Positions 1-8,805 of a stretch of DNA of 64,000 bases are shown here, piece by piece. The position numbers and the translations under genes were made by a program. How positions within the stretch are numbered: the first letter of the stretch is position 1; the number at the start of each line of letters is the position of its first letter. A model generated the notes under the pieces. The model had not been told where the DNA came from. It ran no database searches and worked only from the letters and a program-made list of their open reading frames with translations. The DNA comes from an uncultured Actinomycetes bacterium (lineage in GTDB: Bacteria; Actinomycetota; Actinomycetes; S36-B12; UBA10799), in assembly GCA_946803585.1 (NCBI GenBank), contig CAMPEQ010000007.1:218451-282450 (forward strand), given 5' to 3'.

Positions 1-827
1 TTGTCAGCTTGTGCCGTCAACGTGGCGGCCGTTTTCTCAGCGTTCATGCGCTCGCGGCGTCGCCGCTTCTCGTCACCTTCACGGGCCTTCAAGTACGCGC
101 CCCACCCGACGTTGTACAAATCAAGCACTTGCCGATCTGCGTCTAGGAAAGCCACCTTATTCACCACATCTGCCAGCAGACCCGTGTCGTGACTAATAAT
201 CACTAACCCGCCCGAATGATTGTGCAGGAAGGTGCGTAGCCAGCCAATGGAATCCGCATCGAGGTGGTTCGTGGGCTCATCGAGAAGAAGGGTCGAACTC
301 TCCGCAAAAAGCAGTCGGGCAAGTTCGACGCGGCGACGCTGACCGCCAGACATATCGCCGAGACGTGAGCCGAGCATCCGCTCGTCGATCCCCAACCCGC
401 TCGCGACCGCAGCCGCCTCGGACGTACCGGCGTAACCTCCCGCTGCAACAAACTCTGCTTCCGCCCGGTCATAGCGGCGCATAGCCTTCTCGCGGGTCTC
501 ATCGTCGGCGCTTGCCATCGATCGTTCCGCAGTGCGCATTCGGCGCTCGATCTCCTCAAGACCGCGGGCAGCCAGAATCCTCGCCCGCACGGTCTGGTCA
601 GGATCGGCGGCCTCAGGGTCTTGCGCGAGATAACCGATGTCTCCGGTCACGCTAACTTCGCCCGCCGCAGGGAGATTTACTCCAGCGAGGACCTTCATTA
701 GGGTTGTCTTACCCGCACCATTGCGCCCGACGAGGCCGATCCGGTCGCTATCGCCCACTTGCAGCGAGGCGCCGTCAACCAGTAGCCGAGCACCGGCGCG
801 CAACTCAATTCCACGGGCGGTAATCAC
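1..827 (-). CDS. ABC-F family ATPase, N-terminal part (truncated by window edge)
   Basis: This is the first part of an ABC-F protein, a soluble tandem-ATPase family acting on ribosomes (translation factor or antibiotic-resistance roles) rather than in transport. Starting at the GTG at 827, the protein shows a Walker A GRNGAGKTT near residue 35, an ABC signature MSGGQRRRVELAR, a Walker B LLLDEPTNHLDA and a switch region ISHD, followed by the basic linker that joins the two ATPase halves. An in-frame stop lies five codons upstream of the GTG, so this start is well fixed. The second ATPase domain lies beyond position 1. The gene is 49 bases downstream of sufT on the same strand and could be read through from the suf operon. 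The subfamily cannot be named from half a protein. Confidence 0.93.
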   Translation of the reverse strand, partial: MITARGIELRAGARLLVDGASLQVGDSDRIGLVGRNGAGKTTLMKVLAGVNLPAAGEVSVTGDIGYLAQDPEAADPDQTVRARILAARGLEEIERRMRTAERSMASADDETREKAMRRYDRAEAEFVAAGGYAGTSEAAAVASGLGIDERMLGSRLGDMSGGQRRRVELARLLFAESSTLLLDEPTNHLDADSIGWLRTFLHNHSGGLVIISHDTGLLADVVNKVAFLDADRQVLDLYNVGWGAYLKAREGDEKRRRRERMNAEKTAATLTAQAD

Positions 828-876
828 AAGTTGGGTAGCTTACGCGCACTGATCCCGATTGGATTCAGGAGCATGG

Positions 877-1230
877 TTAGACGTTGAAGCCCAAGGCTCG
901 CAGCATCTCTTTACCGTCATCAGTGATCTTGTCCGGGCCCCACGGTGGCATCCATACCCAGTTAATCCGGAAGTCTGCCACAACACCATCGAGGGCTGCC
1001 CTCGTCTGATCTTCGATCTCGTCGGTCAAGGGACAGGCCGCCGAGGTCAAGGTCATATCGATAGTCGCGGTGTTGTCGTTGTCGACAGTCGCCCCATAGA
1101 TCAGCCCTAGATCAACAACATTGATTCCAAGTTCGGGATCAACGACGTCCTTTAGCGCCTCAAAAACCTCGTCTTCTGACACGACCGTTGTGGTTGCGCT
1201 CTCAGTATCCGTCATCTCTACCTCACTCAT
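877..1230 (-). CDS. sufT: SufT-like MIP18/DUF59 iron-sulfur assembly factor
   Basis: This 117-residue protein is a single DUF59 (MIP18) domain: DPELGINVVDLGLIY follows a short acidic N-terminus, and the conserved cysteine lies in TSAACPLTDEIE. Proteins of this family help mature Fe-S proteins, often under high demand, and the gene commonly closes actinobacterial suf operons. Its ATG overlaps the sufU stop by four bases (ATGA), so it is translationally coupled. A second in-frame ATG at 1215 is an alternative start. The fold and operon position make the family assignment firm; the client proteins are unknown. Confidence 0.93.
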   Translation of the reverse strand: MSEVEMTDTESATTTVVSEDEVFEALKDVVDPELGINVVDLGLIYGATVDNDNTATIDMTLTSAACPLTDEIEDQTRAALDGVVADFRINWVWMPPWGPDKITDDGKEMLRALGFNV

Positions 1231-1679
1231 CTACTTGCCGTTTCTTGTGCTGCTGCATCTTTGAATGCCATCCAGGACAGCAACGCGCACTTGATTCTTG
1301 CTGGGTACTTTGCGACACCCTCGAAGGCGATCGCGTCACCAAGAAGTTCTTCGTCTGGGGTAACCGTCTCGGTCGCTGAACGCATGAGTTCGGAGAAGGC
1401 ATCGACGCTGGCCATCGCTTGAGTCAGCGGCATACCATTCACTTGGTCGAACATGACGCTGGCCGATGCTTGGGATATCGAACAGCCCTGACCATCGAAG
1501 GACACCGATTCAACGACTGGATCGTCACCGGCAGATAGCTTGACTCGCAGAGTGATCTCATCGCCGCACGTCGGGTTGACGTGATGGACCTCTTTATCGT
1601 AGGGATCCTTCAGGCCCTTCCCATGTGGTGCCCGGTAGTGATCCAAAATGACCTCTTGGTACATGTCTTCTAACCGCAT
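1227..1679 (-). CDS. sufU: SufU-type Fe-S scaffold / sulfur-transfer protein
   Basis: This is a 150-residue IscU-fold protein of the Gram-positive SufU type. It carries the three zinc/cluster ligand cysteines in NPTCGDEITL, QGCSISQAS and RIKCALLSW, plus an aspartate in the CGDE motif. It has the extra stretch between the second and third cysteines that separates SufU from IscU. SufU accepts sulfur from SufS through a zinc-dependent exchange and passes it to SufBCD. The start ATG overlaps the sufS stop (TGATG) and the 3' end overlaps sufT, placing it inside one operon. Confidence 0.96.
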   Translation of the reverse strand: MRLEDMYQEVILDHYRAPHGKGLKDPYDKEVHHVNPTCGDEITLRVKLSAGDDPVVESVSFDGQGCSISQASASVMFDQVNGMPLTQAMASVDAFSELMRSATETVTPDEELLGDAIAFEGVAKYPARIKCALLSWMAFKDAAAQETASR

Positions 1680-2977
1680 CAGACTCGCACCCCGAAGAAT
1701 CGTTGAGCATCGCGGATCGCGGTAACCATCGTGTCGATATCCCGTTCATCGTTGTAGACCGCCAAAGATGCGCGGACGGTGGAGGAAACCCCGAATCGGC
1801 GGCAGGTTGGTGCAGCGCAGTGGTGCCCGACCCGAACGGCAACACCGTGGTCGTCGAGGACCTGCCCCACGTCGTGGGAGTGAACATCGTCAACGACAAA
1901 CGAGATTGCGCCACCGCGGTCAATATCGTCAGCTGGTCCGATAATGCGAACGCCGGGCAAGTCCAACAGTCGTTCGATGGTGTAGCCCGTGAGGCTGTGC
2001 TCGTGGGCGTAGACGTTCTCCATCCCGAGGTCGGCCAGGTAGTCCACGGCGGCAGCCAGCCCAACGGCTTGGGCCGTCATCGGTACACCTGCTTCAAATC
2101 TCGCCGGGGGTTTGGCAAAGGTCGAGCCCATCATTGTGACTGTCTCAATCATCGATCCACCCGAGATGAACGGGGACATCGCCAACAATGTCTCCGACCG
2201 ACCCCAGAGACAACCGATACCTGTTGGCCCCAACATCTTGTGTCCGCTCCACGCGACAAGATCAGCACCGAGTGCGACGACATCAACGGGCATATGGGGA
2301 ACCGACTGACACGCATCCACGACGTACACCGCACCGACGCGCCGGGCGTATTCGCCGACCCGTCGGACATCATTGATCGTTCCGAGGATATTCGATTGGT
2401 GCACGATCGAGACGCACTTTGTTCGCTCGGTGATCAGTACATCCAACTGATCTAGATCGAGACGACCCTCGTCCGTCAGTGGAATCCACCGAAGCACGGC
2501 GCCAGTCTTAGCGCAAAGCTCTTGCCACGGGATCAGATTCGCGTGGTGTTCCATCTCGGTGACGACAATCTCATCACCAACATCGATGACAAACCGTTCC
2601 TCACCCGGATTCAAAGCTAGACCTTGTCGCTGCTTCAGGGTTGCATTGAGGAACGAGTAGGCAGCGAGGTTTAGCGACTCAGTCGCGTTCTTCGTGAATA
2701 CGAGGTCGCTAGGAGCAGCGCCGACAAAGCCAGCAATCCGAGCACGCGCGGATTCGTAGGCATCCGTCGCCTCCTCAGCTAACTGGTGTGCGCCGCGATG
2801 AACTGCCGCATTGGCGTTCTCATAGAAGTACCGCTCGGCATCGAGCACCTCGGTCGGTTTCTGCGAGGTGGCACCACTGTCTAGATAGACCAGTGGCTTG
2901 CCATCACGCACGGTTCGAGACAGGATCGGGAAGTCCTTCCTGATCCTGTCAACGTCCAATGCGTGAGCGGCGTTCAT
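1679..2977 (-). CDS. sufS: Cysteine desulfurase SufS (group II, PLP-dependent)
   Basis: SufS removes sulfur from cysteine to supply Fe-S cluster assembly. In the 432-residue product the PLP lysine is K247 in SGHKMLGP, the cofactor-stacking histidine is in TEMEHHANLIPW, and the catalytic cysteine is C387 in RVGHHCAAPTC. Between AYSFLNA and GDEIVVTEMEHH there is an insertion of about 20 residues (around 112-133) that I do not expect in a typical SufS. It lies before the EMEHH motif and may be a surface loop. The gene starts five bases after sufC and is coupled to sufU. Confidence 0.97.
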   Translation of the reverse strand: MNAAHALDVDRIRKDFPILSRTVRDGKPLVYLDSGATSQKPTEVLDAERYFYENANAAVHRGAHQLAEEATDAYESARARIAGFVGAAPSDLVFTKNATESLNLAAYSFLNATLKQRQGLALNPGEERFVIDVGDEIVVTEMEHHANLIPWQELCAKTGAVLRWIPLTDEGRLDLDQLDVLITERTKCVSIVHQSNILGTINDVRRVGEYARRVGAVYVVDACQSVPHMPVDVVALGADLVAWSGHKMLGPTGIGCLWGRSETLLAMSPFISGGSMIETVTMMGSTFAKPPARFEAGVPMTAQAVGLAAAVDYLADLGMENVYAHEHSLTGYTIERLLDLPGVRIIGPADDIDRGGAISFVVDDVHSHDVGQVLDDHGVAVRVGHHCAAPTCRRFGVSSTVRASLAVYNDERDIDTMVTAIRDAQRFFGVRV

Positions 2978-2982
2978 TAGCC

Positions 2983-3750
2983 CTACTCACCCGCAGCCGG
3001 AACAGCGGCGAATGCCTCGTAGCCCTCGGCATCGATTTGCTCGGCTAGCTCCGGTCCACCGCTAGTCACGATGACGCCGTCGCCGAAGACGTGGACGAAC
3101 TGAGCTGGGATTTGCTTCAGCAGTCGCGTGGTGTGGGTGATGAGAAGCAGTCCGGTGTCTTCCTTGTCATGCACTCGGTTTACTCCGGCCGCAACTACCT
3201 TCAGCGCGTCGATGTCTAGCCCTGAGTCAGTCTCGTCTAGAACCGCAATCTTGGGCTTGAGCAGCTCCATCTGGAGAATCTCGTGGCGCTTACGCTCTCC
3301 GCCGGAGAAACCCTCGTTCACGTTACGCGAGGCGAACGACTGGTCGACCTGCAACGTCTCCATCGATTCCTTCATCTCCGACATCCACGTACGAAGCTTC
3401 GGCGCCTCGCCGCGGATCGCGGTTGCGGCGGTGCGCAGGAAGTTCGACACTGTGACCCCGGGGACCTCAACTGGATACTGCATCGCCAGAAACAATCCGG
3501 CGCGCGCACGCTCATCGACACTCATTGCCAGCACATCGGCCCCATCAAGGGTGACGGTTCCACTGGTGATGACGTACCGGGGATGGCCCGCGATCGAGTA
3601 GGCCAGGGTGGACTTGCCCGATCCGTTTGGACCCATAATCGCGTGGATCTCACCACTTCGAATGGTGAGGTTCACACCGCGAAGGATCTCGCGGGCGCCC
3701 TCGTCTCCTTCGACCGATACGTGAAGATCGCGAATGACTAGCTCTGCCAT
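2983..3750 (-). CDS. sufC: SUF complex ATPase SufC
   Basis: SufC is the ABC-type ATPase that drives the SufBCD scaffold complex in the cytosol. The 255-residue protein has Walker A GPNGSGKST, signature SGGERKRHEILQM, Walker B IAVLDETDSGLD and the H-loop in LITHTTRLL; the aspartate-rich DETDSGLDID is typical of SufC. Its ATG lies inside the end of the Rieske ferredoxin gene (13-base overlap). sufS follows after five bases. Confidence 0.97.
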   Translation of the reverse strand: MAELVIRDLHVSVEGDEGAREILRGVNLTIRSGEIHAIMGPNGSGKSTLAYSIAGHPRYVITSGTVTLDGADVLAMSVDERARAGLFLAMQYPVEVPGVTVSNFLRTAATAIRGEAPKLRTWMSEMKESMETLQVDQSFASRNVNEGFSGGERKRHEILQMELLKPKIAVLDETDSGLDIDALKVVAAGVNRVHDKEDTGLLLITHTTRLLKQIPAQFVHVFGDGVIVTSGGPELAEQIDAEGYEAFAAVPAAGE

Positions 3751-4097
3751 GTGTTTCCAGCTCCTTGGGTAACGCTTACGAAAATGGTGGCGTCGTCACC
3801 GGTTCCTTCGACGCGTGCTTGATAGACCGGCACGGGTTCTACCGCCGGGGGTCCGGCCGGCTCCCCCGTTCTTAGGTCAAAACGAGAACCGTGTAGCCAG
3901 CACTCAATGAAGCAGCCCTCAACTTCCCCCTCGGACAGGGACACCTCCGCGTGCGAGCAAATATCATCGATCGCAAAGACCTGACCCTCGCTGTGCACGA
4001 GCGCGACATCGATTCCCTCAACATCTACCCGAAGCGCAGTTCCTTCTGGTAGGTCACGCAACTTCATCACGAGATGCTCACCTGCCGCGGCGCTCAT
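3738..4097 (-). CDS. Rieske-type [2Fe-2S] ferredoxin in the suf operon
   Basis: This is a 119-residue soluble Rieske protein related to ferredoxin subunits of ring-hydroxylating dioxygenases. The cluster ligands are a Cys-x-His pair (CSHAEVSL) and a second pair (CWLHGSRFDL), so both C-x-H boxes are present. No signal peptide or membrane segment is seen, so it is cytosolic. It sits between sufD and sufC; I recall the same arrangement in Streptomyces but not in Mycobacterium. A role as electron donor during cluster assembly or repair is inferred from the location only. It overlaps sufD by four bases and sufC by 13. Confidence 0.93.
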   Translation of the reverse strand: MSAAAGEHLVMKLRDLPEGTALRVDVEGIDVALVHSEGQVFAIDDICSHAEVSLSEGEVEGCFIECWLHGSRFDLRTGEPAGPPAVEPVPVYQARVEGTGDDATIFVSVTQGAGNTWQS

Positions 4098-5251
4098 TGT
4101 GACTGCTCCGCACCAACTAAGTTGATCTCATCCTCGACCGCTGCCCACAGCCGAGTGCGAATCGACTCGGTAGGGATCTGATCGATCACATCTGCAAAGA
4201 ACCCGCTGACAACGAGGCGGCGAGCAATGTCGGCAGAAATCCCGCGCGACTGCAGGTAGAAGAGTTGCTCATCGTCGAATCGGCCTGTCGTGCTCGCGTG
4301 ACCAGCCCCGGTGATCTCGCCGGTTTCGATCTCCAGGTTGGGTACCGAATCGGCACGCGCACCGTCAGTAAGCACCAGGTTGCGGTTGATCTCGTAGGTA
4401 TCAGTCCCGACCGCTTTGGCCCGAATCAGCACGTCGCCAATCCACACCGTGTGTGCGTGCTCGCCTTGAAGTGCGCCCTTGTACACGACATTACTCCGGC
4501 AATGAGGCGCGTCGTGATCGGCGAAGAGACGATGTTCCAAGTGCTGGCCGGCATCGGCAAAGTAGGCGCCGAATAAGTCCGCCGAGCCACCGGGACCGTC
4601 ATAGCCAACGGTGGAGACCAAGCGCACGGTGTCACCACCGAAGGTCGCTACCACCTGCTGCAGAGTCGCGTCGCGCCCAAGCTGGGTGTGAATCCGGCCG
4701 AGATGAACAGCCGATCGGTCCCAGTCCTGCACACTCGTGAGGACAAGTCGACTGCGGTCCCCGACTGAAACCTCCACGTTGCTGGCATGTTCACCAGTAC
4801 CAGTGTGATCGATAACGACGGTTGCCGAACTATCTGCCTCAGCAATAATCCTGATCTTCGAATAGGACGCCGCCGAACCATCAATCTCAACCAGGATCGA
4901 CTCATCAAAGGTCGAACCCTTAGGCACGGTTACGACTAATGCTTGCTCGACGTGTTCCCAGGCAAGCGCGCTGACCCGATCGACCGGAGTCAGCACCTGT
5001 CCCAATCGAGAATCCCCTGATTCAACCCACTCGACGTTCACGCCATCGGGAGCAGTGATCGCAACCTTTGCTCCCGAGGAGTCAGGTAGCGGATTCAGCA
5101 GGGACTTGACCCGACGCATCGGGGTGAAGCGCCAGTCCTCCTCGCGCCCGGTTGGCACAGCGAAGTCGTCGGCCCTAAAGGAGCTGACTACCTCGCTCTT
5201 GTTGACCGGTACGGAGATCGCTATTTCGCGTTCTTCTTGCACGACCGCCAT
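4094..5251 (-). CDS. sufD: Fe-S assembly protein SufD
   Basis: SufD pairs with SufB and SufC to form the cluster scaffold. The 385-residue protein has the long beta-helix characteristic of SufB/SufD (roughly residues 110-330) and the C-terminal GAGHASTTGRFDDEQLFYLQSRG helix region that ends in RLVVSGFFADV. The conserved histidine of HASTTG corresponds to the SufD histidine at the SufB-SufD interface (family knowledge). The ATG overlaps the sufB stop by one base and the 3' end overlaps the Rieske gene by four. Confidence 0.95.
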   Translation of the reverse strand: MAVVQEEREIAISVPVNKSEVVSSFRADDFAVPTGREEDWRFTPMRRVKSLLNPLPDSSGAKVAITAPDGVNVEWVESGDSRLGQVLTPVDRVSALAWEHVEQALVVTVPKGSTFDESILVEIDGSAASYSKIRIIAEADSSATVVIDHTGTGEHASNVEVSVGDRSRLVLTSVQDWDRSAVHLGRIHTQLGRDATLQQVVATFGGDTVRLVSTVGYDGPGGSADLFGAYFADAGQHLEHRLFADHDAPHCRSNVVYKGALQGEHAHTVWIGDVLIRAKAVGTDTYEINRNLVLTDGARADSVPNLEIETGEITGAGHASTTGRFDDEQLFYLQSRGISADIARRLVVSGFFADVIDQIPTESIRTRLWAAVEDEINLVGAEQSQ

Positions 5252-6666
5252 TAACCTACGGCCCCTTCCATTTGGAGTTCAATCAGTCGGTTTAGTTCTA
5301 GGGCGTACTCCATCGGCAGTTCCCGCGCGATTGGCTCAATAAAGCCACGCACGATCATCGCCATTGCTTCTTCCTCGGTCATACCGCGCGACATCAGGTA
5401 GAAGAGTTGATCCTCACCGACTTTGGACACACTTGCCTCGTGACCCATTGCGACATCGTCTTCGCGCACATCGACATAGGGATACGTATCGGAGCGACTG
5501 ATGTCATCGACTAGCAGTGCGTCGCATCGAACGGTGCTCTTGGACCCTTTGGCACCTTCAAGCACCTGCACAAGCCCTCGATAAGACGTTCGACCGCCAC
5601 CGCGGGCAACGGACTTGGAGATGATCGAAGAAGACGTCAGCGGAGCGGCGTGAACCATCTTCGCGCCGGCATCCTGATGCTGACCTTCGCCGGAGAAAGC
5701 GATTGAGAGCGTCTCGCCCTTGGCGTGCTCGCCCATCAACCATACGGCCGGGTACTTCATCGTGACCTTGGAACCGATGTTGCCGTCGACCCACTCCATC
5801 GTGGCGCCAGCCTCTGCAACGGCTCGCTTGGTGACCAGGTTGTAGACGTTGTTCGACCAGTTCTGGATCGTGGTGTAGCGGCAACGTCCGCCGGGCTTGA
5901 CGATGATCTCGACAACTGCCGAGTGCAGCGAGTCAGAGCTGTAGATGGGCGCAGTGCACCCCTCGACGTAGTGAACGTAGGCACCCTCATCCACGATGAT
6001 GAGCGTGCGCTCGAACTGACCCATGTTCTCGGTGTTGATCCGGAAGTAGGCCTGCAGCGGGATATCCACGTGCACGCCCTTGGGGACATAGATAAACGAT
6101 CCACCGGACCAGACCGCTGTGTTCAACGCAGCGAACTTGTTGTCTCCAACTGGGATTACGGACGTGAAGTACTCCTTGAACATTTCTGGGTGTTCACGGA
6201 GCGCGGTGTCGGTATCCAGGAATAGGACACCTTGCTCTTCCAAGTCTTCCCGAATGGCGTGGTAGACGACCTCGGACTCGTACTGCGCCGCGACACCTGC
6301 AACTAGGCGCTGCTTCTCTGCCTCGGGGATACCTAGCCGGTCATAGGTGTTCTTGATGTCTTCGGGCAGGTCCTCCCAGCTTTGGGCCTGCTTCTCGGTC
6401 GACCGAACGAAGTACTTGATGTTATTGAAGTCGATCCCGGACAGATCAGAACCCCACTGTGGCATGGGCTTGCGCTCGAAGAGCTTCAGCCCCTTGAGAC
6501 GCAGCTCAAGCATCCACTCAGGCTCGTTCTTCTTAGCACTGATATCCCTCACGACCTCTTCGGATAGGCCACGGCGAGCGGACTCGCCCGCATCGCTGGT
6601 GTCGTGCCAGCCGTATTCGTAGGTGCCAAGACCATCAAGCTCCGGGTGCGAAACTGTGTCAGTCAT
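5251..6666 (-). CDS. sufB: Fe-S assembly scaffold SufB
   Basis: SufB is the main scaffold subunit on which new Fe-S clusters are built. The 471-residue product matches the family over its whole length: the N-terminal helical part, a central beta-helix with [19 protein letters not shown], and the C-terminal [22 protein letters not shown] motif shared with SufD. The ATG overlaps the sufR stop by four bases, so sufB is the first enzyme gene after the regulator. Length and motifs are normal. Confidence 0.97.
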   Translation of the reverse strand: MTDTVSHPELDGLGTYEYGWHDTSDAGESARRGLSEEVVRDISAKKNEPEWMLELRLKGLKLFERKPMPQWGSDLSGIDFNNIKYFVRSTEKQAQSWEDLPEDIKNTYDRLGIPEAEKQRLVAGVAAQYESEVVYHAIREDLEEQGVLFLDTDTALREHPEMFKEYFTSVIPVGDNKFAALNTAVWSGGSFIYVPKGVHVDIPLQAYFRINTENMGQFERTLIIVDEGAYVHYVEGCTAPIYSSDSLHSAVVEIIVKPGGRCRYTTIQNWSNNVYNLVTKRAVAEAGATMEWVDGNIGSKVTMKYPAVWLMGEHAKGETLSIAFSGEGQHQDAGAKMVHAAPLTSSSIISKSVARGGGRTSYRGLVQVLEGAKGSKSTVRCDALLVDDISRSDTYPYVDVREDDVAMGHEASVSKVGEDQLFYLMSRGMTEEEAMAMIVRGFIEPIARELPMEYALELNRLIELQMEGAVG

Positions 6667-7394
6667 GCGGGTGTCCTCTCGGATCGGTGGTCAGGATGAG
6701 GGTTGTTGGACATTTCACGTAGCGGGATATGGGTCGTGCAGATTCCGTCGCCGTGGCTCAACGTTGCCAACCGAGTGACGTGGGTTCCGACAAGGCGACC
6801 GAACGCCTCTGCCTCAGCATCACAGAGTTGGGGAAACTCACCGGCTACGTGCGCGACAGGACAGTTGTGCTGACAAAGCTGAACGCCTAAGTCGCCGGAG
6901 GTGTTCGCGCTCGAAGCAAATCCGTCGGCACGTAGGGCCTGCGCAAGTAGCTCAGCCCGCTCAGTAACACTCTGACCGGCTGAAACGATATCTCGATAGC
7001 GGTCTTCCATCTCGGCGGCACGCTTTCGAGCGAACGAAAGCAGCGCGGCATCCCCACCGGTCTCCGCGAGGTGCCGCAGCGCGGCGAGCGCGAGATCGTC
7101 GTAGCCCTGATCGAATGCGCTTCGACCGGCATCGGTCAGCGTGTAGAGCTTGGCGGGTCGTCCGCGTCCACGCGGCTTAGTTGGACCGTAGAGCGCAGTC
7201 TCGCTAGCTTCGGCGAAGCCCGATTCAACGAGGGAATCTAGATGGCGCCGGATGGCAGTTCCTGTCAACCCAAGGGTGCGGCCGAGCTCCGTTGCGGTCG
7301 TGGGGCCGGACTCGAGGAGCACTCGCGCAACCCGCGCCGGCGCACCAGTCGGTGCGCTTTGGTGGCCCGGTGCCGGGTCATGCGGGTATTTCAC
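6663..7394 (-). CDS. sufR: SufR, Fe-S-binding transcriptional repressor of the suf operon
   Basis: The protein begins with a winged helix-turn-helix (about residues 20-95: [19 protein letters not shown] then a basic wing [12 protein letters not shown]) and ends with a cysteine-rich domain. Counting from the GTG at 7394, C178, C191 and C219 are spaced 12 and 27 residues apart, the spacing I recall for the cluster ligands of cyanobacterial SufR; C174 is an extra cysteine. SufR senses cluster status and represses its own operon. I chose GTG 7394 rather than the in-frame TTG at 7427 because a -10-like CACAAT ends exactly six bases before it and an operator-like dyad covers -10 and start. The product is 243 residues. 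Confidence 0.94.
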   Translation of the reverse strand: MKYPHDPAPGHQSAPTGAPARVARVLLESGPTTATELGRTLGLTGTAIRRHLDSLVESGFAEASETALYGPTKPRGRGRPAKLYTLTDAGRSAFDQGYDDLALAALRHLAETGGDAALLSFARKRAAEMEDRYRDIVSAGQSVTERAELLAQALRADGFASSANTSGDLGVQLCQHNCPVAHVAGEFPQLCDAEAEAFGRLVGTHVTRLATLSHGDGICTTHIPLREMSNNPHPDHRSERTPA

Positions 7395-7429
7395 AACCTC
7401 ATTGTGTCCTATTTCCGCGAGTAGCAACA
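7392..7429 (-). promoter_or_regulatory. Leaderless suf promoter with candidate SufR operator dyad
   Basis: On the minus strand a CACAAT box (7401-7406) ends six bases before the GTG start of sufR, and a TGTTGC element lies 17 bases upstream of it (7424-7429). The dyad CACAA-N5-TTGTG spans 7392-7406, so it covers the -10 box and the start codon. Binding there would block transcription of the whole suf operon. The assignment to SufR is inferred from position; known SufR sites are palindromes of similar size. Confidence 0.6.
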
Positions 7430-7438
7430 GGGCGACCC

Positions 7439-7454
7439 GTGACTAATCGGTCAC
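7439..7454. promoter_or_regulatory. Inverted repeat GTGAC-N6-GTCAC upstream of the suf promoter
   Basis: A perfect five-base dyad lies just upstream of the likely -35 element of the sufR promoter. The position suits a second regulator, possibly an activator. No family can be named from the sequence. Confidence 0.35.
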
Positions 7455-7512
7455 GTCTAGGCGTTCTGCCTCAGGTCGGCTTCTAGCCTCGGGCCTGACG
7501 TCCGCTGGATTC

Positions 7513-8082
7513 TCAGGAGCACTGCCCGATCATGTCGCGAACCTGTTCGACCCGCAGATCGACACCTCCGGCAACATGTTGCGCGGAAATCGAGCGGTCC
7601 CGCAGCGTCGCGGCAATCACTGCGTCGACTCGATCACGCTCAATCGGGCCGTCACGTTGAGCACCATCTGCCTCCCACGGAATCGCCACATCGCACCAAA
7701 CCAGCGCATCGTAGGTCACCAGATGCTCAACGGCGTGATCGAGCAGGGATGGATCGTTGTAGTAGGCAATGCTGTAGATCGCGGTCATAAATGCCGCCGG
7801 ATCGCCCACTACCAACCGTTTGCGCAGCGATACCGCATCAAGGACTGCGCCCGCCTCCGCAGTCTCCTGATCGAGCATGAGCTGGTACTGCTCGTCCTTG
7901 CGCGGCGGCCGCGCGTGTTCGTCGACGAAGTCGCGTAGCTTCTCGCGAACATGGATGCCGTCAAACTCAGCAACCAGTGCTCGTGCCAGCGTCGTCTTAC
8001 CCGAGCACTCTCCCCCAACCAAACCCACCACGATAGGCCGCGGTTCTGTCCTTGGCTCTGCGTCTGGTTTGCCCACCATCAC
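7513..8082 (-). CDS. NadR-like P-loop nucleoside/vitamin kinase in a TPP-riboswitch operon
   Basis: This 189-residue protein is an AAA/P-loop ATPase resembling the ribosylnicotinamide-kinase half of NadR: Walker A GGECSGKTTLA near residue 23, then REKLRDFVDEHARPPRKDEQY and a Walker B-like ALVWCDVAIPW. It lacks the NadR adenylyltransferase domain. Its GTG start overlaps the stop of the transporter gene (GTGA), so the two are coupled. A standalone NadR-type kinase would normally be called an NR kinase, but the operon begins with a TPP riboswitch. A thiamine-related substrate (thiamine to thiamine phosphate) is therefore a reasonable inference, not proven. ATG at 8079 is an alternative start. 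Confidence 0.8.
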   Translation of the reverse strand: MMVGKPDAEPRTEPRPIVVGLVGGECSGKTTLARALVAEFDGIHVREKLRDFVDEHARPPRKDEQYQLMLDQETAEAGAVLDAVSLRKRLVVGDPAAFMTAIYSIAYYNDPSLLDHAVEHLVTYDALVWCDVAIPWEADGAQRDGPIERDRVDAVIAATLRDRSISAQHVAGGVDLRVEQVRDMIGQCS

Positions 8083-8705
8083 GAAGTGTTCGCACCACTG
8101 GCGACGGCGACGGAAACCTCGCCTGTGGGTGCGGATTCCTTACGAGCCCAGTTCCACCATCCCCAGGCCGCGAGACACAGAAGTACGAAATAGAACACCG
8201 ATGTGAAGTAGAGCTGCTGATTTGCGTAGTGATAGGTCCCAACAACGTTGACGATGACCCAGATCGGCCACGTCTCGACGTAACCCTTGACCATCAGGAA
8301 CTGGGCCGCCACCGACCCGACCAGCACGAATGCATCAAGTAGCGTCGCGGCGGCACCAATCGCGCTGAGCAATGGTGTGACGATCAACCAGACAACGACA
8401 ATTCCGAGTAGGCCCAGCGCTCGCGTCTTGGCAGAAAGCGCTTTGGACTCAACAACTCCGCCTTTACCCCAGTCGAACCAGCCCCAGATGGCGGCGCCCA
8501 TAAACACCAACTGCAAGATCGCGCTGCCAAGCAGATCGAACTCGATGAACAACCAGCCGTAGAGCGCTCCGGATAGGAAGTAGAACGGCCAGGCGATGCG
8601 CTTTCCGAGAGCCGCGAGACTGATCCCAATCAGTGAAACGATGACGGCGAAGAACTCCAAGTACGTGACGTCGTAGTCCCAGGCAGTAAACAGGGTGGAC
8701 ATCAT
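8079..8705 (-). CDS. pnuT: PnuC-family vitamin transporter, likely PnuT (thiamine)
   Basis: The 208-residue protein has about seven hydrophobic helices and the PnuC-type motifs: an N-terminal SLIGISLAALGKRIAWPFYFLSG, the tryptophan-rich IWGWFDW, and the terminal CLAAWGWWNW. PnuC proteins carry vitamins by facilitated diffusion, with trapping by intracellular phosphorylation. Plain homology would give nicotinamide riboside, but the TPP riboswitch directly upstream points to the PnuT branch, which comparative genomics associates with thiamine. The AAGGGAG ribosome-binding site is part of the riboswitch 3' end. Two consecutive ATG codons mark the start. The coupled kinase could do the trapping. 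Confidence 0.82.
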   Translation of the reverse strand: MMSTLFTAWDYDVTYLEFFAVIVSLIGISLAALGKRIAWPFYFLSGALYGWLFIEFDLLGSAILQLVFMGAAIWGWFDWGKGGVVESKALSAKTRALGLLGIVVVWLIVTPLLSAIGAAATLLDAFVLVGSVAAQFLMVKGYVETWPIWVIVNVVGTYHYANQQLYFTSVFYFVLLCLAAWGWWNWARKESAPTGEVSVAVASGANTS

Positions 8706-8710
8706 TGATA

Positions 8711-8797
8711 ACTCCCTTCCTGGGCAGCATTACCTGCCTCAGGTTCAGACGGTCGGCGGCGAGTTCCGCCCTCTCAGCCCGTTGTTTGAGCTCCCGT
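8711..8797 (-). ncRNA. TPP riboswitch (THI element)
   Basis: On the minus strand the conserved TPP aptamer blocks appear in order: GGGCTGAGAG, a GGCGG/CCGCC helix, then CTGAACCTGA, CAGGTAATGCTG and a closing GGAAGGGAG. The last block overlaps the likely ribosome-binding site of the transporter gene, whose ATG is at 8705. Control is therefore most likely at translation initiation: bound TPP would hide the ribosome-binding site. No terminator hairpin with a U-run is seen between aptamer and gene. Confidence 0.95.
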
Positions 8798-8805
8798 GAA
8801 TCGCC

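Noticed and set aside
1703-2455. A 250-codon open frame on the plus strand opposite sufS
   Set aside because: It lies wholly inside sufS, which has all catalytic motifs. The antisense frame has no recognisable domain and is an artefact of codon bias in GC-rich DNA.
7395-7427. TTG at 7427 as the sufR start
   Set aside because: It would put the -10 box and operator dyad inside the gene and has no ribosome-binding site; the GTG at 7394 fits the leaderless geometry.
8079-8705. Calling the transporter PnuC for nicotinamide riboside on homology alone
   Set aside because: The TPP riboswitch in front of it makes thiamine the better substrate hypothesis; NAD-type regulation was not seen.
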